From the NCBI GenBank assembly GCA_030278955.1, contig JAOANR010000002.1, positions 6,933,982-6,997,981 on the forward strand: a stretch of 64,000 bases of DNA. Direction: 5' to 3'. This document shows, piece by piece, positions 10,413 to 22,699 of the stretch; the first letter of the stretch is position 1; each line of letters begins with the position of its first letter. A program made the translations under genes and the position numbers. The DNA is from Hygrophila difformis (Eukaryota; Streptophyta; Magnoliopsida; Lamiales; Acanthaceae). Under the pieces are notes generated by a model. It was not told the DNA's origin. It worked only from the letters and a program-made list of their open reading frames with translations, and did no database searches.

Positions 10413-11297
10413 TTAAAGGAATTTGGCCATTCTTCTGGTAATCAGTGATAACTCTTCATCTAGATCATCATCTGAATCATCAATCTTTTCAGCTTTTAGT
10501 GTAATACTCTTCGATTTTCCTTTGTTTCTTGACTCCAAATGGTTCATCTCATAATTTTGCAAATTTCCAACCAATTCTTCCAAAGTCATCGTATTGGTCT
10601 TTTCACTCTCCTCAAGAACTGAGATCTTTCCAGAGTACTTAGGTGACACCGTACGTAGCATCTTCCGAACCAATTTCTGTTCATCAAAATGCATTCCAAA
10701 CTCTATGCATTGATTAACCACATTTTGAAATCTTTCAAAATATGTTGATATGTTTCCATCATCTGTCATCCCCAACCTGTCATACAAAGACTCAACGCGA
10801 TGTAAACGTGTTAGCTTAACATCTGCAGAACCCTCAAACCTGATTTCAAGAAATCTCCACATATCATGGGCGTTTTTGCAATTCTTGATCATCCTATGTT
10901 GTGCCTCTTCCATGGCTCCACTGATTGCATTCATAGCTGCATAATTCCCTTGTTTTGCAGCCCTTTCTGCCGCTGTGTATTCAGCCTTTCTAGCAAGTCG
11001 GATTATTGGTGCTGCAGTGGTTGTGGTGGCAGTGGTTGGAGTAGTTTCCGTAGATGTGGATGTGGTTGTAGTTGCACTAGCAGCAGTAGGCGTTTCAGTT
11101 CTTATTAGTGGTTCCCAAGCTTCTTCGACTGCATCCCAAACATCTTCTCCAAGAGCTCTAAGATAGCACTCCATTCTTGACGTCCAGTAGCTGTAGTTGT
11201 TTCCATCGAAGATCGGTGGACGCAGGTGTGAGATTTCCCTACTCGTGATGAATCTTGAATCTCCAGTAAGTCGTTTGAAGATTGGCTCTGATACCAA
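10413..11297 (-). pseudogene. Copia gag (capsid region)
   Basis: The frame contains 'LRPPIFDGNNYSYW' near residue 25, typical of plant copia gag (UBN2/DUF4219 type), then a long Thr/Ala-rich insertion near 65-95 and a helical capsid-like region. A Lys/Asp-rich tail follows. It opens at a TTG just after the primer-binding site, and no ATG is found before the first conserved motif, so the native start appears lost. It ends at a TAA (10413-10415), with a TAG shortly after; both are in frame with pol, so gag and pol were originally one polyprotein. Confidence 0.85.
11284..11296 (-). other. Primer-binding site of the copia element (initiator tRNA-Met)
   Basis: The minus strand reads TGGTATCAGAGCC twelve bases after the end of the 5' LTR. 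It is the standard plant copia site complementary to the 3' end of initiator methionine tRNA. Confidence 0.9.
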
Positions 11298-11308
11298 ATG
11301 ACAGTCCC

Positions 11309-11964
11309 AACGAGTAGGGTGTTAATATGTAGTTCTGATCACACACACACGATTGCAGTAATGTAAAGAGACAATCATTTGTTGACCCGGTTCGGACCTC
11401 CTGTCCTATATCCGGGGGATTCCAATCCAGGCGAAATACTCAACGAAGATCAAGAACAACTACAAGACTCGAAACAAATTCTACCAACTCGATCTAGAAG
11501 CTGATGACTCCCCCTCAACCTCTAATCTCCCTGATCAGAATTTCAGTAACAATCTTGTTGTTCCTACCACTAGTTGACAGCCCTGAACTAAAATCCTAAA
11601 CTATTCCAAGAAGTATTCCCATCTTGGATTACAACTCGATCTAAATGATATACAAAATGAATCACAACCTAATTCACTTAAGATCGAAACTCTCAATCAT
11701 CTAACATGAAGAACACGATCTTGACTTGACAATATCTTCTAATCGAATCTAAGAAGCTCTTAATAAAGTGTATAGAAGAATGAAAAGTAAGTACAAAATC
11801 TGACTCAAAGACACAAGTATAAGAAGTATATATAAACTGAAATCCGCCTTGGTCTTTAAGTCCATGGTGCTGGTGTGACTTGATCGTCAAAGACATAACT
11901 GCATTGTTGTTAGTGAGTTGCAATGACACCTATATAATCCTGCATGAAATGTTTAGTGCCAACA
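11309..11964 (-). repeat. 5' LTR of the copia element
   Basis: This is the 656-bp partner of the LTR at 3013-3930. It lacks the MITE and so preserves the empty site. It contains 'gttgacccggttcgg...', a block with a clear counterpart in the 5' LTR at 52737-53741, which links the two copia elements. Confidence 0.9.
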
Positions 11965-12263
11965 TATATTACCCCCGTCAGCATATGAATTAACTAACAT
12001 AAATATATGCCAAATTATATTAATTTTATGCTATATAATAATTCATTTTAATACATCCAAAACGTGCTCACCGAAGGATTACGCTGCCATCAATGGTGCT
12101 TTGTGAGTCTGAGCAACTACTGATTTAGCTAGGGAAAAGAATGATGATCATCATTGTCTCCATCCGTATATGGTATTAATTAATGAGAGTAAATTTAGGA
12201 ATTAAATGAAGGATAACTGAATATCATATCCATTTTATTGCTGGTGAACATTTATGATGATAA

Positions 12264-12525
12264 CAGTGGCGGATCTAGAAAAAATTTTAAGTGGTGTCCC
12301 AAAAAATAATAAAAGCTATATTTAACTTAGGAATACTATTTACAACACAAAAATATAGAGGAAAATTTGGTTGAAATGAGTGATTGTGGTGTCACCACGA
12401 CAATTAAGTGGTGTCACCAAACCTAATTTAATTAAATATAAAAGACATTATACCCTAAAATAACAGTTTCATAAATTTAAGTGGTGTCCCGTGCCACCCC
12501 TAAATCCTATATAGATCCGCCCCTG
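12264..12525. mobile_element. hAT-type MITE
   Basis: The ends are CAGTGGCGGATCTAG and the near reverse complement TAGATCCGCCCCTG. An 8-bp target duplication is visible as gatgataa (12256-12263) and ggtgataa (12526-12533), one mismatch. Internal copies of 'aagtggtgtcc' are present. The ends and the 8-bp duplication are typical of non-autonomous hAT elements; no coding capacity is seen. Confidence 0.88.
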
Positions 12526-12533
12526 GGTGATAA

Positions 12534-14097
12534 TATGTTGGGCTTTTCAAAACTGCACAAAACTAATCTAGGTAGGAAATCCTGAAAACAATGTACTCTG
12601 TATACTGCATGAAAGATTCATGATGCAATAGATTATGTAAGCAATGAAATTTATGTGTCTCGACTGTGGGAGCCTCATTTTCAATTTGCATCAATGAAGA
12701 CCATAAGTGATGGTAGCTTTTTTTACTTCCTTTTGTCCACATTTTGTCGATAAATAATATTCCAAAAAGAGAAAATTAAAACAAAATAAACAAATCAACT
12801 GGAAACTTCTATTGGGTTCTTGCATGGCAAGTTGGCAACTATTTTGTGTATGATTCAATTAATCCTTTTCAAATTATTAGGTTTGTATTTTTTGTGCTAA
12901 ATTATGGGGAAAGAAAGTCCAAGGACCTTTCTTTGTCCACACATTGGAAACTTCATTTAATAAATTCACTTTTTCTTATTGTAAATAATAATAATAATAA
13001 TAATAATAATTTTAAGGAAACATCTCCGAAATAACTTCTTCGAAACGGTCATTGTCAAAAAAAAATTTCCATTGACGACACAATTGCACCCTCTCCCACA
13101 AATAAAATTTAATTATATTTTAATTTTAAAGTACAATAAGTTGGGCCCTTTTATCATTTGAAAAAGCTTGCTTATTTCAATGTTTTTAGTCCCAATATTT
13201 TAAAAGTTCTAATCGTGAATTTCTAAATCTGAACAATTTTTAGCAATGAACGCTACTATTGCGTCTTCCATTGTTTAATATATACATAGAACCAATTGTT
13301 GAAAAACGTGTACATAATCATATATGTCTCATTGCTAAGCTATATGATTGAATCACTCCTTGGATGCTTCAAAACCTATCTTTAAATTAAAGCCGACTAA
13401 TTGAATGCTAAGTTGAAATAGATCGTCACTGAAATGCCAAAATATAGGGATAGGGTTCTGATGACTCTTAACGTTTATGTTGATTAGAAAACTAAGTCAT
13501 CACGATGCACAAAAACAACCAAAAAAGATCACAGGATGGAAAACAAGTTTAGAACTTCGGAGCATCAATCAAAAGCTTTTGTATAGCTGACAATTAGAAC
13601 AATTAATTTGATATATCACGTGTTTCTTATGATTGATCATTTATGGTACAACTGGGTTTAATATTATTTTTTTTAAAAAAAAAAAAAAAAATTGATTGAA
13701 TGCGATAAACAGATGATATCATATTGAACACAACGTTTACTAAATCATAAGATGGGGTGTGCAGTTGTCCAAAAGAAGGGTTCATAGCCAAATAAGCTAA
13801 ATCTTGAATAGTAAGTTTGCAAATTAGAGATGCCAAATTCTTGCAAAGTTGGTAAGTTGCATAACTCTGTAAGAGGCCTACAAAAGGTGGGTTGCTTACC
13901 AGCACAGAAAGCACTACAGCACTATGTGTTTGTGCACAACAAATAGCATAGAGACATCCAAAACCATAGAAGGATCCCACCGGTAATTTTGCCTTCGTAG
14001 ATCTACACATACCAAAGAAAGAGTATTTCACGAATCACTTAGTATGTATGTATTTAGCTTTAGATAATATATACAGCCTATAAGCTATAGTAATTAA
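12534..14097. other. AT-rich intergenic DNA with an (AAT)n microsatellite
   Basis: The stretch has an (AAT)n run at about 12988-13011 and an A/T homopolymer block near 13665-13690. A minus-strand frame at 13627-14031 has no recognisable motif. No gene is supported here. Confidence 0.5.
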
Positions 14098-14488
14098 GCC
14101 TTCATCCTTCCAACCTCGGGGTTGAAGATTCAAAGCCCACCCTTCGGATACTATGAAACATACATGAGTTGTGGTAGACATTTGTCATGTAAATATCTTG
14201 AACAAAATAGAATGTGGTCAGTAAACTATTGAAGACTTGGAGGTCATTTAGATCCACCCTCAATTCAACCCTTAAACCCTCAAGTGTTCGCTAACATGCC
14301 CTTATCTAGCCCCTGTAGATGGCTACGGGAAAAATCAAACAAATCACTCTGCTACCTTTTGAGGACCTAATTTTTTTAGCAGCTACAAGATTTCTACAGG
14401 TAAATACATAATGTACTCGAATGGAAAGAACAGAAACAATTAATGGTGTGTACCATCCTTTGGAGTTTGGAATATTTGTTTTCTGTCC

Positions 14489-17462
14489 TTATATTGCAGC
14501 CACAACAGCTTCTTCATCAGCAGTGTCAGGGGTTGCACTAGATTCATTTCCATGGCCCCTTTCAGCAGAAAGGTGGTCTCTTATCTTTCTCTCAAGTTCT
14601 TCTCTTGCACTTATGTTTTCACATAGGAATTTTTTTAGAGCATCCTTGCCACGAAATGTCTGGGCATTCATGTAAAAGCATGAGGCAGCTTGTCTGATAA
14701 GTTTGTACTTGCATCCGAATTGTATGAGTTCGGACTCTCGACAAATACCCTTGCCAAATTCAATCTCGAACTCAGCAGTTTTAAAAGGAGGTGCATGCTT
14801 GTTCTTTACGACTTTTACAAGCACCCGGCTTCCAATAACCTTCAAAATAAATAGATTAATGAATATCGAAACATATAACTTCAAAAAGAACTACAAGCAT
14901 TTCTTCAGTTAGTTCTTGTAATTCAAATTATACTTTTATACATTTTACCAAGTTGACACTGACTAAATTGCGACTGCAATGCATAGAAAACTACACTAAC
15001 AAAAATATTGTTGAGGGACTGAGCATGAGCCACGAGTTGCCAAATGTAGGACCTACTGAGAAGAAATCACCAGGTTTCAGTGAAGAAAAACATCCCAGAT
15101 ATCACAAGAAATGAAAAGCATCTTACCTCATCTCCTTTCTTGACCTGCCCTATTCTCTTAACATTAAGTCGTATTGAAGCATAAAATTTCAAGGCATTCC
15201 CTCCACAAGTAACTTCAGAGGGACCACTAAATCCCCCAAAAGTGGATATTGTAGCTCGCACCTACAATTAAGCAAAGATTTAGGGATGTGAAACTCATAA
15301 ATAAACATTGGCTTCGCCAAAACATGGCTCAAGTTTAGTAGAGTTACAGAAATGCTCAACACAATGCATCTCTTTGTTACAAACTCCAGCTACACCTGAA
15401 TTCTTTAACAAGACAAGATGCTCTCACACGATAAGCCAAACAGGAATCTTCAAGATCAAGCACAATTTGTAAGACACAAACATGTATATATACACACACA
15501 CACATATATAAACTCTAATTATTTGTTTATAAGTTACAATAAAACCAGCCAGGACAAGCCTAATCAAGTTGAGCCAGCTCGATTTCATACTTTCATCAAG
15601 CCTTCTTTTTCTACTTCAGGAAAATCCAGACAGATTATTCAGAGCTGATGTAAGTGAAATCACCATCAAAAAGTCAAATATTTCAAATAATAAACCAGAC
15701 AAACTTGAAATATAATTCTAGCATGCGAAATAAAGTAGAAAAAATGAAAAATATATTTGGACAAGAGAAAATGGCACAATGGAACATGTAAACATTATGT
15801 GGAGAGTGCAAAGAAGTCATAAAAAGAAGTGGTGCATGATTGAAATGAAAACAAATTTAGCATGAATCACCTACAAAGTGGGGACAAAATGCATACTATG
15901 TGCAATAATTTTGAGGTTTTAATGTTGAAAAATTAGTACAATGCCAAAAATGAATAGAAAATGCAATGAAGAATTTAAGAGAAACATCAAAGAAATGAAA
16001 GCATTCGAAGAATTTGCCTCATACCTGATTGGTAAAAATCAAAATTGCGTTTGAGAGGGACAATGAGTGGGTTAATTTGCGTAGTGCCTGGCTCATAAGT
16101 CTAGCTTGCATTGCCATGTGAGCATCTCCCATTTCCCCATCAAGCTCACCTTTAGGAACCAGAGCAGCTACCTGCAAGCCGAAAATTTGCAAAACATAGA
16201 ATGAAATACAATAATAATTTATGCATTTGCCCGATTGCATGTCATGAATGACAAAACCATGTCATCGTACGTACACTATCCACGACAACAACATCAACTG
16301 AGTGACTTCGGATTAGGGTATCCACCATGCTAAGAGCTTGCTCACCACAATCTGGCTGTGATAGAAGCAAGTCTTTGGTGTCCACTCCAATAGACTCAGC
16401 TAAAGATGGATCAAGGGAGTGTTCAGCATCAACAAAGGCGCAGTAGCCTACAGAGCAACATAAATAAGAAACCTAAGTAAAAGCGTAGGCAATCTCATTC
16501 TTTCAACACAAAAATGTCAATACTAAGTTGATGCATCAGGTTTTAACATCAATAAGCATAAACCTTCCGATGACTTAATTTAGCAAGCTTGAGTGTCAAT
16601 AGTATGTTTTATATATGAGGATCTAAAACATTTTAGCAAAAACATACTCCCTCCACCAATTATTTATGTCTCGCTTTCCTTTTAAGTCCATCCCAACATT
16701 TATATCTCATTCTACTCTAGGAAATAATTAAACCAATAATCCCTAAACTCACTATGATCACATCACATCAATAATTATACTAATTAAAATTTCAAACTCA
16801 CTACCATCAATACAATCAATAAATTCAAACTAACAACCATGACATCACACCAATAAATAAATCAATTAAAATTTCAAACATACTACCATCACATCACATA
16901 AATGCCTAATTTACCTATCCCCCTACTTTAAATACTATCTAACCCCACTTATAAATACCACATGCAAAAGTTTTCGGATATTATTAGCGGGATAGAGGGA
17001 GTATATAATTGGAATTATGAGATACATAGTACACCTGCAAAGGGCATGCTTTTCTGCTAAAATCTCAGGTCCCTTCTACCCAACATTACCATGCTCTTCA
17101 GTATATGAAAGCCTCCACATTAATGTCGTCAAAAGGTGCACACATTTACGCATGTACAAAAGTTCAAAAACACATGTTGAAACTCAATAGCTGGTTGTTG
17201 CTGGCTAGTTGTTCAGTTGCTATTGACATGGATTCTTATTTTATGCCTGAATGAATGATGGAATCACTTTGTCATTACAGAGGTGTCACCTCTTAATGAA
17301 ATAGGGAGAACATTAACTTATTAAAGTTTTTGCAGCCTATTCAAAATGATGTTCCAAGTGTTGATTTCTAAGTACAATCAATTAATCTTTTTCATAATAA
17401 TTTTTCCCAATCATACAAAGGAGTACAATCCACAATATAGATCACTAAGTCAACATATAAAA

Positions 17463-17505
<43 letters not shown>

Positions 17506-20037
17506 TTAAAAAAACAAATGCATCCATGACCCATTAAAAGGATACTCTTCAAACAATAAAATGAATGTTAGTATCCTAATATAAGCCCTCGTGGGAAAAA
17601 ATATCTTAAAACACCAACATACAAATAGTACCACAATCAACGGTGTGATTTTAATAAAGTAGGTACAGGTTACACCTCATACATCTGATGTAATTTTTCC
17701 TTAAGGGTAAGATCCACAATAATTGAGAATAGACACATCTTAACAATGTCAACCACAGATACCTCAATTACAATTTAATAGCGAGATCAATAACTCACCT
17801 CCATGCTTTTGAGCCTCAGCAATCACATGCAACGAAAGAGTTGTCTTCCCAGAAGCCTCTGGTCCATAAATCTCCACAACACGCCCCTAACAACACCAAA
17901 ACAAACAACATGAAAAGCATACAAAAGCATACTCACTTCATATAATGGAGTATCCTAAAGATGATCTATGTGCAAATATAAAAATATTTCTATAATATGA
18001 AAATATGCCTATGTTCAATCAAAATACAAATCGAAGAGTTAAATACTAATGTAGCAATATCATCCTCATTGAAAAGTTCAATAACCCAAGTTTTTCCTCC
18101 ATATATGACTCATTACTCATGCGACATCAGTTAGATGGATTACACATCATTATACAATATAATAGGCTTCATAGTCATCTAATGGAAGCTTTTCAAAGCA
18201 CGTCAGTTTCAAAAGTGCCGAATTTTACACAAGAAATATCAAAAGCGCATAATGAATTCTTGATGTTCCTTAAATTAGGCATGATACCTCATACCTTCGG
18301 AAAACCCCCAATTCCCAATGCATTATCCAAAGCAAATGATCCAGTAGAGATTACTGAACCCTGCTCAAAGGAGGATTGCTGACGACCAAGCCACATTATG
18401 GATTCTTTTCCAAATGATGTTTGGATTTGATTCAAAGCTAACTTTAATGCTACGTCTTTCTTGGACATGTTCTCATCCCCAGAATCACTTGATGCTGACT
18501 TTGATTTCTTTCCACCTTCAGGCCATATCATAGTTAGTATTAACGAATAACAAATTTTGAAAACAAAAAAAAAAAATGGGAAACTGCATCAATAAAAAAG
18601 TTCTTCCAGTGGAAAATGGTACAAAAGCACTAATAGTACAAAGAAATGATAATGCCAACATTTTTTTGTAGAGCTGACCGAGTTAGAGATCTTCAACAAA
18701 ACCCATCATGAATTCCCAAAGTTTCAGTCATCGAATAATTGCAACTTAAATGATTATATGCAGTGAAAGCAAGAAAGGAAGAAAGCAAAACATTACACAG
18801 AGATATATTCTTAATGAATTTAGACCAAACACACTCTATAATTGGTAAATAAAAAATAGATTAGAATGTGTCAAGTTGCACCAAGTCCGAAACAAGACAG
18901 ATTCTAAAAATAAAGATTTGCATTCATTCTTAAACAAGTGTCTCACAGGGAAGATGAACAAAAGAACTGGGATGGGAAAGAATCTAAATATAGTTATTGC
19001 AATACTGCATTAATTTTCATCAGTCAACTACCAAATCTTTGTCTACTTACCCTTCTGCATATTCTTCATAATGCAGAATGGTTCTTGTGTGTTAAAAGAC
19101 AAGATGGAAAACCACCATCAGCAGGTTACAGAAGTAAAAACAGCCCTTGTACTCAAAAGAAGTTCAAATTCTTCAAAAAATGTGAAAGAAAGTATGAGGC
19201 AGCGGCACAGCAATGAAATAAAATCTAAGGTCCTCTATTCGGATTAAGGGAATGAGGCATATCTGGACAAAGTATTTAAGGAGGGCATTTTTAAGGGCTA
19301 AAAAACTGACACTTTCAAATCTGTTGCAAGAAGCAAACCAAGTTGAATGGAAACACCCTCATAAATTAGAATCATGCATCATCCAAACAAGCGCAAAGAA
19401 TTCATCAATGTAAATTCAAATCCTCCCTTCCAAAATTCATCAGTCTAAATCGGCATTCAAGTAATTTGTGTCGGTAAAAAAAAAGATGTTAATACCTTTT
19501 GAAGAAAAGCCACGTAGTTGCATTATCTCCAAAAATTCCCCCATTGATTCCTGCAAATAAATACACCGAAAATACACACAGGTGAAATCATGTCACAGCA
19601 ATTCCATATAAGGAACCCAATATCCTCACCAAATCCCCTCCCCGCACATAAATTTGAAAAAACACATTTAGAAATAACACCCACATACATTTAGAATTCA
19701 ATACGAATATTGAAAATGTAAAACATTTCCCCAACAGGATGACTGTGTCATAAACATCACCAACACCTTCTCCAAAAGCTTAACCTCGGTTCCAAATAAT
19801 CAAGATTTCTGGAGTTTCCTTTTGTCCTTTTTTTGAAAGAAACTCCATGCGACAACAAAGAGAAGAGAAAACTCTTCCATGAAACCAACGACTCTAGCTA
19901 GGGAAAATACACGAGCACAGAAATGAGCACAGAAATCATACACAGCGACAATTTACTGACTATAGAAAAGAAAAAACCTGCAATTTCATAGAGAAAGCCA
20001 ATCGGCGAGATGAAGCTCTTCCAAGAAACCACGCCAT
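14489..20037 (-). CDS. RECA2: Organellar RecA homologue (RECA2-like), eight exons
   Basis: Exons on the minus strand are 20037-19978, 19550-19496, 18515-18295, 17886-17799, 16447-16275, 16171-16025, 15261-15127 and 14839-14489. They total 1230 bp (409 residues), every junction is GT-AG and all phases fit. RecA pairs homologous DNA in an ATP-dependent filament; plant nuclear copies serve mitochondria and chloroplasts. The first exon encodes an Arg/Ser-rich start ([15 protein letters not shown]) like a transit peptide. Walker A is GPEASGKT in exon 4, the catalytic region VDAEHSLD in exon 5, and Walker B VDVVVVDS ends exon 5. Exon 6 carries loop 1 ([13 protein letters not shown]) and exon 7 loop 2 with [15 protein letters not shown]. 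The retained loop residues and GELDGEMGD resemble RECA2 more than RECA3. The C-terminus is mildly acidic. No break is seen, so it is probably functional. The start is the first in-frame ATG of exon 1. Confidence 0.93.
16647..17001. mobile_element. Stowaway-like MITE in RECA2 intron 4
   Basis: The ends are CTCCCTCCACC and the approximate inverse 'gagggag', with TA at both sides (16645-16646 and 17002-17003). It lies within the 1351-bp intron 16448-17798 and does not touch a splice site. Confidence 0.7.
17460..17508. repeat. (AAAT)n/(AAT)n microsatellite
   Basis: About eleven AAAT units pass into several AAT units, inside RECA2 intron 4. Confidence 0.9.
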
Positions 20038-20449
20038 GAAATACTCTTAAACCAGAAAAGAAAAAATGCTCTTTCGAATTTACTGATGTTCAGCGTTCAC
20101 CACTTAAACTAGACAAGCAAAGCCCGGCAAATTTTGGGCATTTCCTTCAATGTATGTGTAGCTTTTTTAATGTCTTCAGGTTTTCCAACTATGCAATCGA
20201 TTTCTGCTTTGTGGGGAAGATGGAACGCAAGAGTTTTTTAAAATAACGAGTTTTTTTCAAAATATACACCGTATGAGTTTTCTTTAAAGTTCGGAATTTT
20301 AAGGGAGCCCATAAATGAAATAATTTTTTTAACAAAAATGTTAGGGGTCTTTAGAGTTAGCCCCCTCTCAAACATATTTTTAGAGTCAACCACCTTCATT
20401 TAGAAACTTAGGAGTTCACCTCCCTAAAAGTTTAAAACTCTAATAAGTA
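20038..20449. promoter_or_regulatory. Upstream region of RECA2, no clear motif
   Basis: This is the sequence immediately upstream of the RecA start on the minus strand. I see no convincing TATA box or known element, only AT-rich sequence; a TATA-less promoter is common for plant organelle-maintenance genes. Confidence 0.3.
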
Positions 20450-20708
20450 CTTCCTCCGTTCCTATTTATTTGACACATAAGGGATTTTGTTACTGTTCAT
20501 TGAGTAACTTTGATTCGACTTTTTAATCAATTATACAGGATAAAATATAGTCAAGCGAGATCTTGTTGGATTCGTCTAATCGCATAGATTTAGAATATCA
20601 AATTTTCATAATTTTTACTTGTACGCAATTTGAGTTATTGAGGATTTAAAATGTTTATTGGATTGCGTGAAATGTGGGTCCGTGGCAGGTAAAAAGGAAC
20701 GGAGGTAG
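20450..20708. mobile_element. Stowaway-like MITE upstream of RECA2
   Basis: Ends read CTTCCTCCGTTCCTAT and the inverse 'aaggaacggaggtag', with TA at 20448-20449 and 20709-20710. It lies about 400 bp upstream of the RecA start codon. Confidence 0.8.
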
Positions 20709-20739
20709 TAATATTTAACAAGTTAACTAAGTTAGTTTA

Positions 20740-22180
20740 CTAATCTCCCAATTGTAAAATAACAAAAAATACCCCTAACATGGTAAGGGACCGAGTAGAA
20801 ACGTGGTGATCGTCGATATGAAAGTGTGGTAAAGTCATACGTAGAAAATTGGTAAAGAATAAGGTTGAATGTGGAAACCATAATCGAAGAGACATTAAAT
20901 TATAGATATTGGGGCAATAAACTAAGTGGTAACGGACCAAGTAAAAATATGGTAACCGTCAATATAAAAATTTGGTAAAGCAATACTTACAAACTTGGTA
21001 AAAGAATGAGGTTGAATGTGGTAACCATAACCGAAAAAGTATGGTAACCAATTCTGTTGGGGTTGAAATGGCATTAATTGATAGGGAATGGGGTGATAAA
21101 ACAAGTGATAACGAACCAAGCACAAATATGGTAACTTTCAATATAAAAGTGAGGTAAAGCCATACTTATAAACTTGGTAAAAGAACGAGAATGACTGTGG
21201 TAACCAATTTTGTTGGGTTGAAATGATATTAATTTATGCGGATTGGGGTAATAAAACAAGTGTAACGGACCAAGCACAAACGTGATAACCGTCAATATAA
21301 AAGTGTGGTAACCCCATACTTAGAAACTTGGTAAAAGAACGAGGTTGACTGTCATAACCGAAGAAGTGTGATAACCAATTTTGTTGGGGGTTCAAATGAC
21401 AATAAATTTATGGGGATTGGGGTAATAAAATAAGTGGTAACGAACCAAGACATACGTGGTAACCTTTAATATAGAGGTGTGGTAAAGCCATACTTAAGAA
21501 TGTGGTAGTAGGCGGACTTTTATTAGATAAACGTGGTAATTTTCAATATACAAGTGTGGTAAAGCCATAATTAGAGACGTGGTAAGAGAACAATGTTGAT
21601 TATGGTAATCATAACCGAATAAGTGTGGTTATGTCCCAACGAAAACGTGGTACTCAATAATCATTGCCATAACACGATAACAAAATTTGTTCGCATATAG
21701 TAATGTCCCGACGAGAAACGTAGTAATAAATTTGATAAGATGGTAAGCTGTATCGAATTGATGTGGTAACTCATTTGAGGAGTTTGTGGTAACGCGTCAA
21801 CAATAATGTATTGGTGTACAGTAATGTTCCATGTGGTTTTTGAATGTAATAACCACGTGACCTAATTCGACGTAACCAAATACATGGCAAAGAGATAAAT
21901 GAATGTAGTGTCTTGTAACTAATAAAGCACAGTATGGTAGCCATTGTTTTCTTATATCTATGGTAATGCGGTAATTAAAAATACGTTAATATGGTAACCA
22001 TATGAATGGCGTTGCGGTAACAATCTTTATAAGTGGTGGTAATGTATAAAAAAACAATGTGGTAATGTGACGATATAACCGTATGTGTCGCCATACTAGG
22101 ATTTATAACATGCATACTTGTAGTTTTTGTGCATACTCATATTAATGTGATGAAGCAATTAACACCTTGAAATGAATAAA
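20740..22180. repeat. Degenerate array built on gtggtaac, block 1
   Basis: The word gtggtaa(c) and close variants occur at short, irregular intervals. In 20861-21341 a higher-order unit is visible: the phrase 'aggttgaatgtgg' or its variants starts at about 20861, 21008, 21187 and 21341, giving periods of 147, 179 and 154 bp. Each unit carries 'ttttgttggggttgaaatg', 'ggggattggggtaataaaa' and 'accaagcacaaa'. Further right the unit dissolves into scattered words. No protein coding was recognised on either strand. Confidence 0.75.
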
Positions 22181-22350
22181 GGTTGCATATTGAATTATAA
22201 CAAACCAATTAACACTGCAAAATGAATAAATGTTAAATAGATGTTGAATATCGAATTATTGTACATACTTGTACTTATTGTGCACACTCATCGGTGTGGA
22301 ATGAATCAATTAACCTTGCGACCTGACATAAAGGTTGCCTATTAATTAAT

Positions 22351-22542
22351 CACTCCCTATGTCCCAGTTCAAATGTTTTACTTTCTATTTTTGGATGTTC
22401 CATCATAAATATCTTCTTTCTATAAATAAAAATAATTTTCCCTACTAACAACTATGTGGACCCCACCATATACTCACAAATCAACTTTACCCTAATTCAC
22501 GTGCTCAATAGTAACAGGACAATATAAATGGGACGGAGGGGG
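22351..22542. mobile_element. Short MITE between the two gtggtaac blocks
   Basis: The ends are 'cactccctatgtccc' and 'gggacggaggggg', related to the other 'ctccctccgt' MITEs here. The exact ends and duplication are uncertain. Confidence 0.6.
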
Positions 22543-22699
22543 TATAATCCATGTGCATACTATAGGTTGTTTAGTTCTATTGAAGTTACTTTAAGTGATG
22601 AAGTATGCTATAATGACTGAGTCATCGTGGTTTATAGGATTAATTGATCGATACAATGCTGGGAAAATGATGCAATGGATAGGTCTTCAAGATTGGGGC

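Larger units (their letters stand above)
3013..11964 (-). mobile_element. Ty1/copia retrotransposon, SIRE-like, full length but decayed
   Basis: The element runs on the minus strand with a 5' LTR at 11309-11964 and a 3' LTR at 3013-3930. The LTRs begin TGTTGGCAC and end CTACTCGTT rather than in CA. A 5-bp duplication TATAT flanks it (3008-3012 and 11965-11969), although that region is AT-rich. The primer-binding site matches initiator tRNA-Met and a purine tract precedes the 3' LTR. The order gag, CCHC, protease, integrase, RT, RNase H is that of copia elements. The gag type, the extra ORF after RNase H and an LTR block shared with the copia element at 48555-53741 suggest the SIRE/Maximus lineage. 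Several in-frame stops and a frameshift make this copy inactive. Confidence 0.9.

Noticed and set aside
13627..14031. Minus-strand frame of 134 codons as a gene
   Set aside because: It ends in a homopolymer-derived Phe/Lys run and shows no recognisable domain or supporting context.
14489..20037. RecA gene as bacterial contamination or plastid DNA
   Set aside because: Seven GT-AG introns with fitting phases and the plant-type loop residues show a nuclear plant gene.
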